From Desulfovibrio sp. JC010 (GTDB taxonomy: Bacteria; Desulfobacterota; Desulfovibrionia; Desulfovibrionales; Desulfovibrionaceae), in contig NZ_VOIQ01000002.1 of NCBI RefSeq assembly GCF_010470675.1, positions 1 to 64,000 of the forward strand: a stretch of DNA of 64,000 nt, read 5' to 3'. Positions 1-8,247 of the stretch are shown here, one piece after another. A model generated the notes under the pieces. That model was not told where the DNA came from. It was given only the letters and a program-made list of their open reading frames with translations, and did no database searches. The translations under genes and the position numbers were made by a program. Within the stretch, counting starts at the first letter, position 1. Each line of letters opens with the position of its first letter.

Positions 1-14
1 CGGCGCGGAGGTGA

Positions 15-43
15 AACTTAGTTAAGTTCGCGTCCGCTGTCAA
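15..43 (-). promoter_or_regulatory. Promoter nearest the left edge
   Basis: The reverse complement has TTGACA (38-43), 17 nt, then TAAGTT (15-20). An A/T-rich stretch with oligo-A lies just upstream, as in UP elements. Confidence 0.55.
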
Positions 44-117
44 CAACTTTCTGAAATTTGTTTTTTCAATGATCCCGAGAAGTTCGAATCACTTCGCTCT
101 CACTCGGTGCGTTGGGC

Positions 118-146
118 AATCTAGAGAATCACCCGCCGCTTGTCAA
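118..146 (-). promoter_or_regulatory. Second leftward promoter
   Basis: The reverse complement has TTGACA (141-146), 17 nt, then TAGATT (118-123). It is preceded by an A-rich tract (151-168 on the plus strand is T-rich), consistent with an UP element. Confidence 0.6.
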
Positions 147-185
147 TCTCTTTTTGAAAGTTTTTTAAGATGCCTTCGGCGATCC

Positions 186-252
186 TGCCGGAGGCCTTAA
201 ACCCTTTTGAAAAAGGGTTTAAGAATCCCAAAACTTTTCAGTATGCTTCGCT
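186..252. repeat. Dispersed hairpin repeat, copy 1
   Basis: Arms at 196-208 and 211-223 form a 13-bp hairpin. They are flanked by GCCGGAGGC on one side and by AATCCCAAAACTTTT and a GCTTCGC-like end on the other. It is the same element as the copies at 11969, 15234, 18261, 20976, 28341, 40969 and 49822. Confidence 0.75.
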
Positions 253-393
253 CTGCCCCGCGCTCACTCCGGTAGGTTTCGTTCAGAATACCCGCTCTCC
301 GGAACTGTCGTTGCAACTCGCAGCTGCTGCGTTTTGAATCTCAAACTTTCTTCAAAGATCTAAGCACTTTGCTTTCGCTCAGTGCGGAGACGG

Positions 394-422
394 AAACTAT
401 GTGATCCGCCTAAACTTGTCAA
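394..422 (-). promoter_or_regulatory. Third leftward promoter
   Basis: The reverse complement has TTGACA (417-422), 17 nt, then TAGTTT (394-399). Confidence 0.55.
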
Positions 423-500
423 CCGTTTTTTGCCCGGTCAGGCAATAAAAAATCTCGACCTCGCTCGTGGCTCTCAGCCGTTGCTGCGTCGAGAAGAGTG

Positions 501-529
501 GTTCTATGGAAAAGCAGTGCTTCCGTCAA
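501..529 (-). promoter_or_regulatory. Fourth leftward promoter
   Basis: The reverse complement has TTGACG (524-529), 17 nt, then TAGAAC (501-506). It is the weakest match of the four but has the same geometry. Confidence 0.45.
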
Positions 530-715
530 CAGGTTTTTGAATTATTGTTTATATATCTGGCAAGTTAGTTGAGAGGATGGCTTAGTGGTGCGGGTTGGCG
601 GGAACTGGGGTATATATTTGATAATTTAGCTGCAGCCTATTGCCAACCTACGTATGATATACATATTACATACGGACCTTAAAACTTCTAACCTGTCAGG
701 CTTGCTGAACATACT

Positions 716-1777
716 ATGAACATCGCTGCCCTAAACTCCCACAAAGCCCACATCATTCATGGTCTAAAAACCGGAATTGCCGCTGTCCTTGCCTACATCG
801 CCGCGGACTTATGCAACTTGAAATTCGGTTACTGGGCCGCCCTTTCGGCTGTAATTGTCATGCAGGTCAACGTCGCGGACTCCATCAAGATGTGCTGGTA
901 CCGCTTTTCCGGCACCGCCATCGGAGCATTCATCGGCGTACTCTGTATTCTGGTTTTTCCCCAGACTCCGCAGATGACCATTCTCGCGCTCTTTCTTTCA
1001 GTAGGCTTCTGCGCATACATGACCAAATACAACAGCCGCTACAAAATGGCCGCCATCACGACCACTATTGTAACTCTGGCCAGCCTCGGTGAACCGAACC
1101 GGGTTGAATTCGGACTCTTCCGGGTGCTTGAAATCGGCATCGGCGTCGGCAGTGCCTTTGTAACCAGTATTGCGGTTTGGCCCATGCGCGCCTCGGAATC
1201 CCTGAAAAACGACCTCTTTAAACAATTTGAGGAATGCGCTGCAAACTATGAAACCCTGATGGACAGTTTCTTGGACAAACAGAGCAGCCTGATCCCCAGT
1301 GCGCTGGAAGCATTCAACAGCAGGATGACCAAGAACAGGGAAATTTACGCCAAAGTAATCCGTCTCGAACGTTTCATATATATAGAAGACACCCAGCTGC
1401 TGGGCATGAAAGTAGAAATCCTCGAAAAATGTGCCTCGCATCTGCGGGCCATGCTCCATGCCCTGAACCATGTTCATGGTGAAGGCTATCATATTATAAT
1501 GGAAGATGAACTGCGCCAGCTGGCAAAAGTTACGGCTCAGGCCATGCGCGACATCGGCTCCAAACGAATTCCGGATGAGCAATCGCTGCACGACGCCCTT
1601 GTCGCCTCCCAGAAAAAACTGGAAAACCTGCGCAATGAAGGAGCCACACGGCGATTCTATTTACAAAAAATGATCCAGTTCTTTGCCTTCTACCACGGCG
1701 CACAATTTATCTGCGAAGACCTGCTCCGCTACACCCGCGAAAGAAAAAGGATCAACGCCAAGCTGGGAAAAAATTAG
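716..1777 (+). CDS. FUSC-like / aromatic acid exporter family membrane protein
   Basis: This 353-residue inner-membrane protein has about six hydrophobic segments in residues 12-160, followed by a soluble, helix-rich C-terminal half. The N-terminal pattern, with a conserved YWAALSAVIVMQ-like helix, a W-R-x-x-GT-x-x-G segment and a VWP motif ending the last helix, is that of the FUSC/ArAE family. Members export small aromatic acids or related weak acids; the substrate here is unknown. The protein is about half the length of full FUSC transporters. It overlaps the convergent SYLF lipoprotein gene by 4 bases, with no terminator between them. Two further FUSC-type genes lie at 41063-43247. Confidence 0.75.
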   Translation: MNIAALNSHKAHIIHGLKTGIAAVLAYIAADLCNLKFGYWAALSAVIVMQVNVADSIKMCWYRFSGTAIGAFIGVLCILVFPQTPQMTILALFLSVGFCAYMTKYNSRYKMAAITTTIVTLASLGEPNRVEFGLFRVLEIGIGVGSAFVTSIAVWPMRASESLKNDLFKQFEECAANYETLMDSFLDKQSSLIPSALEAFNSRMTKNREIYAKVIRLERFIYIEDTQLLGMKVEILEKCASHLRAMLHALNHVHGEGYHIIMEDELRQLAKVTAQAMRDIGSKRIPDEQSLHDALVASQKKLENLRNEGATRRFYLQKMIQFFAFYHGAQFICEDLLRYTRERKRINAKLGKN

Positions 1778-2481
1778 TATGCACCGGCCAGAGTCATAAG
1801 CAGAACGTCCGCCTCGGGCTTATCATATTTATGAGTCATGAGCAGATCGCGCACACCGACTTTTTCACCGTAATACCGTTTGTTGAAATCCTTGCTGACC
1901 ATGAACGCCCCGGTGCGGTAGGTCATACCTCCGTATGCACCAGCCTGATCCACAAGCATGAGAATGTTTCCTTCTGCATCAAAAGTTCCCCGGTTGCTGC
2001 GGTCTGAGGCATGTCCCACTGCGAGATCCGCACCGAGGGAAAGATCTATCTTCCCGCCGAGAGCATCTTCCAGAGCCTGATCATCCATAAGAAAAACCAG
2101 CAGGGTCTTACCTTCCACACCGCCCTGCAAACCGATATCCACCCCGGCCATATTGTAAAACGCCGGACCGTTCCAGAATCCGGTATCATCCTTGGCGCAA
2201 AGCACTCCGGGACCGACCTCCGCCCCGATCATGAACGCTGCTTTGTATACATCAGGAAAAATAAACACTGCCCGTGCGTCATGCAGCAAGGCATCAATAT
2301 GCGGACCGAACTCCTTAGCACGCATCTGATTAAGCGCACAGGCAGATGAATCCACAATGCGCTGCATAGTGCTCGTGGCATTGCTGACACAGGGATTGCC
2401 AACAAACTGCTTAATCGGGGTACAGGCACTTGCAATACATACAGCGACACACAATATCACGGCTAGGCTTAACTTATTCAT
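1774..2481 (-). CDS. SYLF (Ysc84-like) domain lipoprotein
   Basis: This 235-residue protein has a signal peptide ending in a lipobox-like IASAC, so it is probably lipidated at Cys-20. Residues 45-235 match the SYLF/Ysc84 fold seen in lipid-binding proteins: an early ARAVFIFPDVYKAAFMIG block, a GAEVGPGVL block, a glycine-rich GVDIGLQGG block, and a closing GAYGGMTYRTGAF segment. Bacterial members are envelope proteins of mostly unknown role, with phosphoinositide or lipid binding shown for the eukaryotic ones. It is transcribed convergently to the FUSC-like gene. Function beyond lipid association cannot be inferred. Confidence 0.8.
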   Translation of the reverse strand: MNKLSLAVILCVAVCIASACTPIKQFVGNPCVSNATSTMQRIVDSSACALNQMRAKEFGPHIDALLHDARAVFIFPDVYKAAFMIGAEVGPGVLCAKDDTGFWNGPAFYNMAGVDIGLQGGVEGKTLLVFLMDDQALEDALGGKIDLSLGADLAVGHASDRSNRGTFDAEGNILMLVDQAGAYGGMTYRTGAFMVSKDFNKRYYGEKVGVRDLLMTHKYDKPEADVLLMTLAGAY

Positions 2482-2643
2482 ACTGCTATTCTAAACCAAG
2501 AGTTTGCTGATCAGCAACCGTTATCGTTTTCAAACACCGCAAATTTATTTTTAAAAATTTCCCCGGATGATAAAAAAGGTCATGCCGAATCAGCGAGAAT
2601 GTGTTTAATAAAACTCAACACAGCAAAACATTGAGGAAAATAA

Positions 2644-3537
2644 ATGTCCACACTGCTTCAACCATATAATGAAAGGATGATGGAAGTCCTGCTCTACATC
2701 CAGCGCAATCTGGACGGCGACCTCTCCCCGGAAACACTGGCTGAACAAGCCTGTTTTTCCGTGGCCCACTTCCACCGCATTTTCAAAGGAATGATCGGTG
2801 AAAGCCTGAAGGAGCATGTCCGCCGCTTGCGTCTTGAACGTGCAGCGTACCGGCTCTGCTACTCGGATGATTCCGTCATGGATATTGCTCTTGATTCAGG
2901 CTTTGAATCCCCGGAAACATTCAGCCGGGCTTTCAAGAAAAGATTTCTGGTTCCGCCCAGCGATTTCAGGAACAGCTCACGGGCCATACTCGGCCCCGGA
3001 AACGATGGAAAAATCCATTATCGGCCGGACCCGAGTATTGAAGGGTTTGAGCTGGATGACTCCCCGGCCAAATGCAAAGTGGAAATTCGCACTCGCGAGG
3101 AAACACAGGTTGTATTTATCCGCCATGTAGGGCCGTATTTCGGAGTGGAAAAAGCATGGGAAAAACTCTGCGGATGGGGCTATGGCAACGGCCTGATGAC
3201 CAACGAGACTGAATTCCTTGGCCTCAGCTATGACGACCCCGACATCACCCCGGAAGAAAAAATCCGTTACGATGCCTGCTTCACAATCCAAAATGAAGTT
3301 GAAACACCGCCGGAGATGGGACTCCAGATCATTCCCGGCGGCAGGTTTGCGGTCACCACCCACTATGGTTCTTACGAAGGGCTGCATACTGCCTATAGAG
3401 AATTTTACGGAAAATGGCTTCCAAGCAGCGGACATCAGGTAAAAAACACAGTCCCTTCTTTTGAAAAATACATAAAAGTTCCACCGGATGTTCCGCCCGA
3501 AGAAGCGGTCACGGAAATCTGGCTGGCCATTTATTAA
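2644..3537 (+). CDS. AraC-family regulator with C-terminal GyrI-like effector domain
   Basis: This 297-residue protein has two AraC helix-turn-helix motifs in residues 8-110 (LAEQACFSVAHFHRIFKGMIG and IALDSGFESPETFSRAFKKRF), then a GyrI-like small-molecule-binding domain in residues 125-297. This Rob/SoxS-like layout is typical of multidrug-sensing activators that bind lipophilic cations or drugs. An AGGA-like ribosome-binding site precedes the ATG. The gene directly after it encodes a stand-alone GyrI domain that is clearly a paralogue of the C-terminal half, so the two probably form one transcription unit. Confidence 0.88.
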   Translation: MSTLLQPYNERMMEVLLYIQRNLDGDLSPETLAEQACFSVAHFHRIFKGMIGESLKEHVRRLRLERAAYRLCYSDDSVMDIALDSGFESPETFSRAFKKRFLVPPSDFRNSSRAILGPGNDGKIHYRPDPSIEGFELDDSPAKCKVEIRTREETQVVFIRHVGPYFGVEKAWEKLCGWGYGNGLMTNETEFLGLSYDDPDITPEEKIRYDACFTIQNEVETPPEMGLQIIPGGRFAVTTHYGSYEGLHTAYREFYGKWLPSSGHQVKNTVPSFEKYIKVPPDVPPEEAVTEIWLAIY

Positions 3538-3562
3538 TAAAAAACAACATGGAGTAGCAAAA

Positions 3563-4024
3563 ATGAATGTACAGATCTGGACCCTTGATCCGGCAAAAAT
3601 GGCTTATGTTGAACACGTCGGTCCGTACGAAGAAGTCGGAAAAGCATGGGAAAAACTCTGCGGATGGGCAGGTCCCGCCGGCATTTTCACTCCGAAAACC
3701 AAATTTTTCGGCGTATATTACGATGATCCCCGTGAGGTTGCCCCGGAAAAGCTGCGCTCTGAAGCCTGCATTACTTTAGAAAGTGCCGTTGACGCACCTG
3801 CGGAAATAAAATTCAAGGACTTCCCCGGCGGCAAATATGCTGTAACAACTCATCTCGGCCCATACGAAAAACTCGGCGAATCATGGCTCAAATTCTATGA
3901 AGAATGGCTCCCGCAGAGTGGCGAAGCCCATGCGGAAGCCCCTTGCTATGAACAGTATATGAACGACCCCCAAAACACTAAACCGGAACATCTGGTAACA
4001 ATATTGTGCATGCCAATTAAATAA
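3563..4024 (+). CDS. Stand-alone GyrI-like domain protein
   Basis: This 153-residue protein consists only of a GyrI-like domain (AraC effector-binding superfamily). The open frame extends upstream to 3488, but that overlaps the regulator gene; the ATG at 3563 has GGAG ten bases ahead and starts exactly at the domain (MNVQIWTLDP). It resembles residues 125-297 of the upstream regulator throughout (HVGPY, KAWEKLCGW, YDDP, GG-K/R-x-AVTTH). A near-identical run of about 28 bases encodes KAWEKLCGW in both genes. It may buffer or bind the same ligand as the regulator; that is inference. A strong terminator follows. Confidence 0.82.
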   Translation: MNVQIWTLDPAKMAYVEHVGPYEEVGKAWEKLCGWAGPAGIFTPKTKFFGVYYDDPREVAPEKLRSEACITLESAVDAPAEIKFKDFPGGKYAVTTHLGPYEKLGESWLKFYEEWLPQSGEAHAEAPCYEQYMNDPQNTKPEHLVTILCMPIK

Positions 4025-4037
4025 AATGACAAAAAAA

Positions 4038-4070
4038 CGCCCCGCTTTCATGCACAGAAAAAGCGGGGCG
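4038..4070. terminator. Bidirectional intrinsic terminator
   Basis: A 10-bp GC-rich stem (4038-4047 with 4061-4070) is preceded by A7 and followed by a T-rich stretch. It serves the GyrI gene and the convergent beta-propeller lipoprotein gene. Confidence 0.8.
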
Positions 4071-4090
4071 TACTTCTTTCCCGGCCGGAA

Positions 4091-4969
4091 TTAATAATTA
4101 ACAATCATAACTTTGTTTTCCAGCATCATGGGAATCCACAACCGCTTTCCCTTTTCATCCAGATAAAGATCAGCCGGACCGCCGATTTTTTCTCCAAGAT
4201 CAAGTGTGGAAAGCTCCCCGGAATTGACATTCTGCTTGATCAGGACACCTTCTTTTTTAAAATCGACCCAGTCGGAGAAGATAATATTTCCATCCTGATA
4301 AACCATACCGTCATACAATCCGGTCTGCAGGCTGGTTCTTTCAAAGTAGAACTTACCGCCATCAATGCGCCCTTTACCCACAATCCCGTTCGGCTGATGA
4401 TCCTTACCGAATGAACAAAGGTATACAGTTCCGGTTTCCGGATCATAAGAAAGACCATTGGGCCCGAAAAGATCTGAGTCGCACTCAAGTCTGACAAATG
4501 CCGGTCCAGCAGAAAGGTCTACTTCAAAAAGAGCACCGGTATCCATTGCGGAGACCAGCAACTTCCCACCGCCAATGACAGTCATGCCGTTCAGAAACGA
4601 AGTCCCCTGAGCGGAAAAATCAAGATCGAGCACCTGTTTTCCATCTGCCACGCTGTAACCTTTAAGATGATCAATATCATTAATGTAAAGGACGCCGTTT
4701 AAAACCGTCAGACCCTTGGGAGCATTCAGACCTGAAATGAATTTGCGGTCAAGAACCTTTCCGTCTGCGGAAAGACGGGAAATGTAACCGTCACCGTCCT
4801 TATCCATAGGCTTCAGCTTTTCGCCCACATTGGAAACATAAAAAAATGTTCCGTCCGAGGTCACACTTTCAGGTGCAGAAAACCCCTCAACCTTGATTGT
4901 TTTTGCTGAACAGGCTGCAAGCTGCAGGAACATTAAAAGACAAATTGCGATGATTGAATATTTACGCAT
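4091..4969 (-). CDS. Beta-propeller (SMP-30/NHL-like) lipoprotein
   Basis: This 292-residue exported protein has a signal peptide and lipobox (QLAAC, Cys-20). The rest is repeated short beta-rich modules of the SMP-30/gluconolactonase or NHL propeller type: ESVTSDGTFFYVSN, APKGLTVLNGVLYIND, LNGMTVIGGGKLLVS, GPNGLSYDPETGTVYLC, GPADLYLDEKGKRLWIP. A DKDGDGYISR segment near residue 57 looks like a calcium-binding loop. It is probably anchored in the envelope; the ligand or substrate is unknown. It lies alone, convergent with the GyrI gene and upstream of a degenerate regulator gene on the same strand. Confidence 0.65.
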   Translation of the reverse strand: MRKYSIIAICLLMFLQLAACSAKTIKVEGFSAPESVTSDGTFFYVSNVGEKLKPMDKDGDGYISRLSADGKVLDRKFISGLNAPKGLTVLNGVLYINDIDHLKGYSVADGKQVLDLDFSAQGTSFLNGMTVIGGGKLLVSAMDTGALFEVDLSAGPAFVRLECDSDLFGPNGLSYDPETGTVYLCSFGKDHQPNGIVGKGRIDGGKFYFERTSLQTGLYDGMVYQDGNIIFSDWVDFKKEGVLIKQNVNSGELSTLDLGEKIGGPADLYLDEKGKRLWIPMMLENKVMIVNY

Positions 4970-5030
4970 AAACTTTCTCCTTGTTTTGTTTGAAGGAAAG
5001 CTAGCGTAAAGAAGCAGACAGGACTTGCGA

Positions 5031-5841
5031 TTAAAGACCAGATTTTGCTGAATTCAGTTCAGACCGATATTCGCGGGGTGTGACTCCGTAATTCTTACGG
5101 AAAAGAGTGCTGAAATGGGAAAGACTTTCGTAGCCCGATTCATAGGATATCTCGGTAATACTCTTACCGGAATTGCGGATAAGCTGCTCCGCCCATGACA
5201 TACGCCGCTCACGAATCCAGCGGGCCGGGGTGGTATCAAATGTCTTTTTGAATTCCCGCTTAAATGATGAAAGGCTGCGTCCGGAAAGCTCGGCCATGGT
5301 TTCGAGGCTTATATTCTTGTTAAAATACTGGTCCATTACCTCAGATAAATCCACCCTGCTGCCGTCCCTGCAGGAAATAAGAAAGCTGACAAACTCCTCA
5401 TTTCCAGAAGTTATACATATATAATGTAGCAGTTCTTGCACCTTCAGCCGTAAAAAATCGTTATTCTTGCCCAACGGGGAATCGAATAATGAAAGCATGG
5501 AAGAGAGATAAATGTTGATCTGTTCAGTTAATTGGATGGTAAAAGCCGAACGGTCCAGCCCTAAACATCCGCCCGGTTCAACCGGAAGCTGCTCAACAAA
5601 ACCCGCAAGCATGGCATCATCAAAAAAGAACAGGACTGTATCGAACGTTCCACCCTCTTCCGGAATCATCTCGGACATGAGGTGGCAACCCTTGCGGCAG
5701 AAAAACAAGAGAATGCTGCGATACACAGACTTCGTGACGGAGTTTCGATTTTCTGCTCTGAAATTGCACAAAGGTAATTCCATTCGCAGTGATATCGGCA
5801 AACTCCGGGGATTTATGAATGAAACGGGGAATTGTCAGCAT
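5031..5841 (-). pseudogene. ExsA-like AraC-family regulator broken by a one-base frameshift
   Basis: The C-terminal part is a clear AraC DNA-binding domain (SLETMAELSGRSLSSFKREFKKTF-type first motif split over two helices, then EISYESGYESLSHFSTLFRKNYG), ending at 5031. It is open only from a TTG at 5801, and its first 35 residues look non-coding. In the other frame, 5841-5698 encodes 48 residues that look like the missing N-terminus (ITFVQFQSRK, then HSLVFL). Omitting base 5697 joins them as SLVFL-RKGCHLMSEM, giving 269 residues, close to the 278 of ExsA. The start at 5841 has no Shine-Dalgarno and abuts the T-tract of the asnS terminator, which supports decay. A sequencing error or an uncommon start cannot be excluded. 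Confidence 0.7.
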
Positions 5842-5855
5842 AGGAAAGAAAAAAA

Positions 5856-5874
5856 GGGCCGTGCAGCACGGCCC
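5856..5874 (-). terminator. Intrinsic terminator of asnS
   Basis: A perfect 9-bp GC stem with minimal loop (5856-5864 with 5866-5874) is followed on the minus strand by a run of seven T. Confidence 0.85.
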
Positions 5875-5891
5875 TTTGATTATATAATTAT

Positions 5892-7283
5892 TTAGAACTC
5901 AAGATTCTTGGGAGTTCTGGGGAAGGGGATGACGTCGCGGATATTGGTTACTCCGGTGAGCAGCATGAGCATACGTTCGAAGCCCATACCGAATCCGGCG
6001 TGGGGTGCGGTTCCAAAGCGGCGGGTATCCAGATACCACCAGTAATCTTCGGAATCCATTCCGGTTTCAGCAATTCTTGCTTCCAGAACATCGAACCTTT
6101 CTTCACGCTGTGAGCCGCCGACAAGCTCGCCGATTCTGGGAACCAGCAGGTCCATGGCGGCCACGGTCTTGTCATCATCGTTCACACGCATGTAGAACGG
6201 CTTAATTTCTTTGGGATAATCGTAAACGATAACCGGCTTCTTAAAATGCTTCTCAGTGAGATACCTTTCGTGTTCGGTCTGCAGATCCTGACCGTATTCA
6301 GGATAATACTCGAATTTCTTGGCTTTTTTGCAACGCTGGAGCAGGTTCACCGCGTCTTCATAACGGATGCGTTCGAACTCGTTATCAAGAGTATTGCGCA
6401 GTGTATCCATAAGAGTTTTGTCCACGAATTTCGCAAACAGCTCGATATCGTCAGCACAATTTTCAAGAACATGGTTGATGAGATATTTAACCATTTCCTC
6501 GCCGAGATCCATGTTGTCATTCAGATCGGCGAAGGCAACTTCGGGTTCAATCATCCAGAACTCGGCGGCGTGGCGCGGAGTATTTGATTTTTCAGCGCGG
6601 AAAGTAGGACCGAAAGTGTATACCCGTCCGAGGGAAAGAGCGTACATTTCAGCATCAAGCTGACCGGAAACAGTAAGGTGCGCTTCCTTGCCGAAGAAAT
6701 CGTTGGCTGCCTGATCTTCCTTTTTCATGGAAGAAAGGGCTTCGCTGTCAAGGGAAGTAACCCGGAACATTTCGCCCGCGCCTTCACAGTCGGAGCCGGT
6801 AATGATCGGGGTGTGTACGTAAAAGAATCCCTTATCGCGGTAAAATTTATGAATGGCGTAGGAAAGCTCGGAACGGATGCGAAACATGGCCCCGAATTTA
6901 TTTGAGCGCGGACGCAGATGGGCAATGGAACGCAGGAATTCATCAGAATGGCGTTTCTTCTGGAGCGGAAAAGTTTCAGGGTCGGCAAAGCCGATCAACT
7001 CGATGGACTTGCCGCGCACTTCCCACTTCTGCCCCTTACCCGGAGATTCAACCAGTTCACCGACAACACCTACTGATGCCCCGGTGGAGATTTTCTCCAG
7101 CTCGGCCTCGATTTCCGGAGTGTGGTCGATGATCACCTGCACGTTCTTCAGGCAGGAACCGTCGTTCACTTCCAGAAAGGAAAAGCCTTTGTTGTCACGC
7201 TTGGTGCGGACCCAGCCTTTAAGCAGAATCTCGGATGCAGCACTCTCGGCATTCAAAATATCTTTCACGCATGTTCTTCTCAT
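5892..7283 (-). CDS. asnS: Asparaginyl-tRNA synthetase
   Basis: This 463-residue class II synthetase charges tRNA-Asn with asparagine in the cytoplasm. Residues 17-105 form the OB-fold anticodon-binding domain ([22 protein letters not shown] split over strands). The catalytic domain follows, with [21 protein letters not shown] as motif 2 and the C-terminal [15 protein letters not shown] as motif 3. The subfamily is AsnRS rather than AspRS, judged by length and by the ending [10 protein letters not shown]. Its presence means Asn-tRNA can be made directly. The gene is flanked by its own terminator and a plausible promoter at 7334-7362. Confidence 0.97.
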   Translation of the reverse strand: MRRTCVKDILNAESAASEILLKGWVRTKRDNKGFSFLEVNDGSCLKNVQVIIDHTPEIEAELEKISTGASVGVVGELVESPGKGQKWEVRGKSIELIGFADPETFPLQKKRHSDEFLRSIAHLRPRSNKFGAMFRIRSELSYAIHKFYRDKGFFYVHTPIITGSDCEGAGEMFRVTSLDSEALSSMKKEDQAANDFFGKEAHLTVSGQLDAEMYALSLGRVYTFGPTFRAEKSNTPRHAAEFWMIEPEVAFADLNDNMDLGEEMVKYLINHVLENCADDIELFAKFVDKTLMDTLRNTLDNEFERIRYEDAVNLLQRCKKAKKFEYYPEYGQDLQTEHERYLTEKHFKKPVIVYDYPKEIKPFYMRVNDDDKTVAAMDLLVPRIGELVGGSQREERFDVLEARIAETGMDSEDYWWYLDTRRFGTAPHAGFGMGFERMLMLLTGVTNIRDVIPFPRTPKNLEF

Positions 7284-7333
7284 AAATTGTCTCCAATCAC
7301 TCGGTTTAGCGCAGATAATTGCGCTTCGCGTAA

Positions 7334-7362
7334 GATGTAGCCGCTAGACGGGTAAATTTCAA
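7334..7362 (-). promoter_or_regulatory. Possible asnS promoter
   Basis: The reverse complement has TTGAAA (7357-7362), 17 nt, then TACATC (7334-7339), about 50 bases before the asnS start. The -10 match is poor. Confidence 0.35.
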
Positions 7363-7436
7363 CCAACTTATGCATCATTAATATATATAGCAGAGAATGA
7401 GCGAAAATCTTTTTTCAAATTAATTACATTTTTCTC

Positions 7437-7465
7437 TTGCATTTCATAATAGGAATCGTTACTAA
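7437..7465 (+). promoter_or_regulatory. Possible rubrerythrin promoter
   Basis: TTGCAT (7437-7442), 17 nt, then TACTAA (7460-7465), followed by a roughly 70-base leader. Rubrerythrin is often under PerR control, but I see no convincing PerR palindrome. Confidence 0.4.
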
Positions 7466-7539
7466 TTATTTCAACGAAACGGGAACAAGATTTTTAAAAA
7501 TAAATTCACACTCAAATTCAATCGCAAGGAGACATTAAA

Positions 7540-8037
7540 ATGACCAAAACACTTGAAAACCTTAAAGCAGCTTTCGCAGGTGAATCCCAGGCCAACCGTA
7601 AATACCTCGCTTTCGCAGAAAAAGCTGAGTCCGAAGGCAAGCCCGGCGTAGCCAAGCTTTTCCGCGCTGCTGCAGCTGCTGAAACCATCCACGCCCACGC
7701 ACATCTTCGCCTCATGAAAGGCATCGGTTCTACCGAGGAAAACCTCAAAGCAGCCATCGAAGGAGAAAACTACGAGCACGAATCCATGTATCCTGAGATG
7801 ATGGAAGACGCGAAAGCTGAAGGCGAAAACGCAGTACTGCGCTACTTCGGATTTGCCAACGAAGCGGAAAAAATCCACGCCAACCTTTACACTGAAGCTC
7901 TCAATGCTGACGGCGATGTTTTCGCGGAAGCAGACTTCCACATCTGTTCCGTATGCGGCCACACCCAGAACGGTGCAGCCACTGAAAAATGCCCCATTTG
8001 CGGCGCAGCACCCAAGGCTTACAGCAAAGTGGACTAA
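7540..8037 (+). CDS. Rubrerythrin
   Basis: This 165-residue non-heme iron protein reduces hydrogen peroxide in anaerobes, using NADH-derived electrons via rubredoxin. Residues 1-125 form the four-helix ferritin-like di-iron domain, with the ligand pattern E-S-Q-A-N-R, then E-T-I-H-A-H and the later E-A-E-K-I-H. Residues 132-160 form a C-terminal rubredoxin-like Fe(Cys)4 site with CSVCG and CPICG. A strong AAGGAG ribosome-binding site precedes the ATG. It is monocistronic, with its own terminator. It is a hallmark of the oxidative-stress response of strict anaerobes such as Desulfovibrio. Confidence 0.95.
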   Translation: MTKTLENLKAAFAGESQANRKYLAFAEKAESEGKPGVAKLFRAAAAAETIHAHAHLRLMKGIGSTEENLKAAIEGENYEHESMYPEMMEDAKAEGENAVLRYFGFANEAEKIHANLYTEALNADGDVFAEADFHICSVCGHTQNGAATEKCPICGAAPKAYSKVD

Positions 8038-8068
8038 TCCCCTACACTGTGTACAACTGCCTCATCAA

Positions 8069-8093
8069 CCCCGTGCGTTATATGCGCACGGGG
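8069..8093 (+). terminator. Rubrerythrin terminator
   Basis: A perfect 9-bp stem CCCCGTGCG/CGCACGGGG (8069-8077 with 8085-8093) is followed by five T. Confidence 0.88.
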
Positions 8094-8247
8094 TTTTTCC
8101 GTTCATAAAACTGTCCCCCACTGGACGAACGGAAAAGAGTACTTACCTGTTATGCTGACAGCGAGATCAGTCAAAACCGGACAGTTGCGCATCCGGGATT
8201 ACTGCGCTATCTTCGCCTGTTCAAAATAGACTGCAAAGGGGATTTCA

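Larger units (their letters stand above)
1..560 (-). promoter_or_regulatory. Tandem leftward promoter region, probably of a stable-RNA operon
   Basis: No gene lies in the first 715 bases. On the minus strand there are four elements of the form TTGACA/TTGACG, a 17-nt spacer, and a TAnnnT-like -10 box (TAAGTT, TAGATT, TAGTTT, TAGAAC). They fall in two pairs, with the -35 boxes of each pair about 105 bases apart. Three of the four have a perfect TTGACA, and A/T-rich tracts lie upstream of several. Such stacking of near-consensus promoters is typical of rRNA operons, so the transcribed gene is inferred to start left of position 1. A copy of the dispersed hairpin repeat sits between the two pairs. 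The remaining 561-715 only carries the upstream region of the rightward gene at 716. Confidence 0.6.

Noticed and set aside
7437-7480. PerR operator ahead of rubrerythrin
   Set aside because: The A/T-rich stretch has no good inverted repeat; the match is too weak to call.
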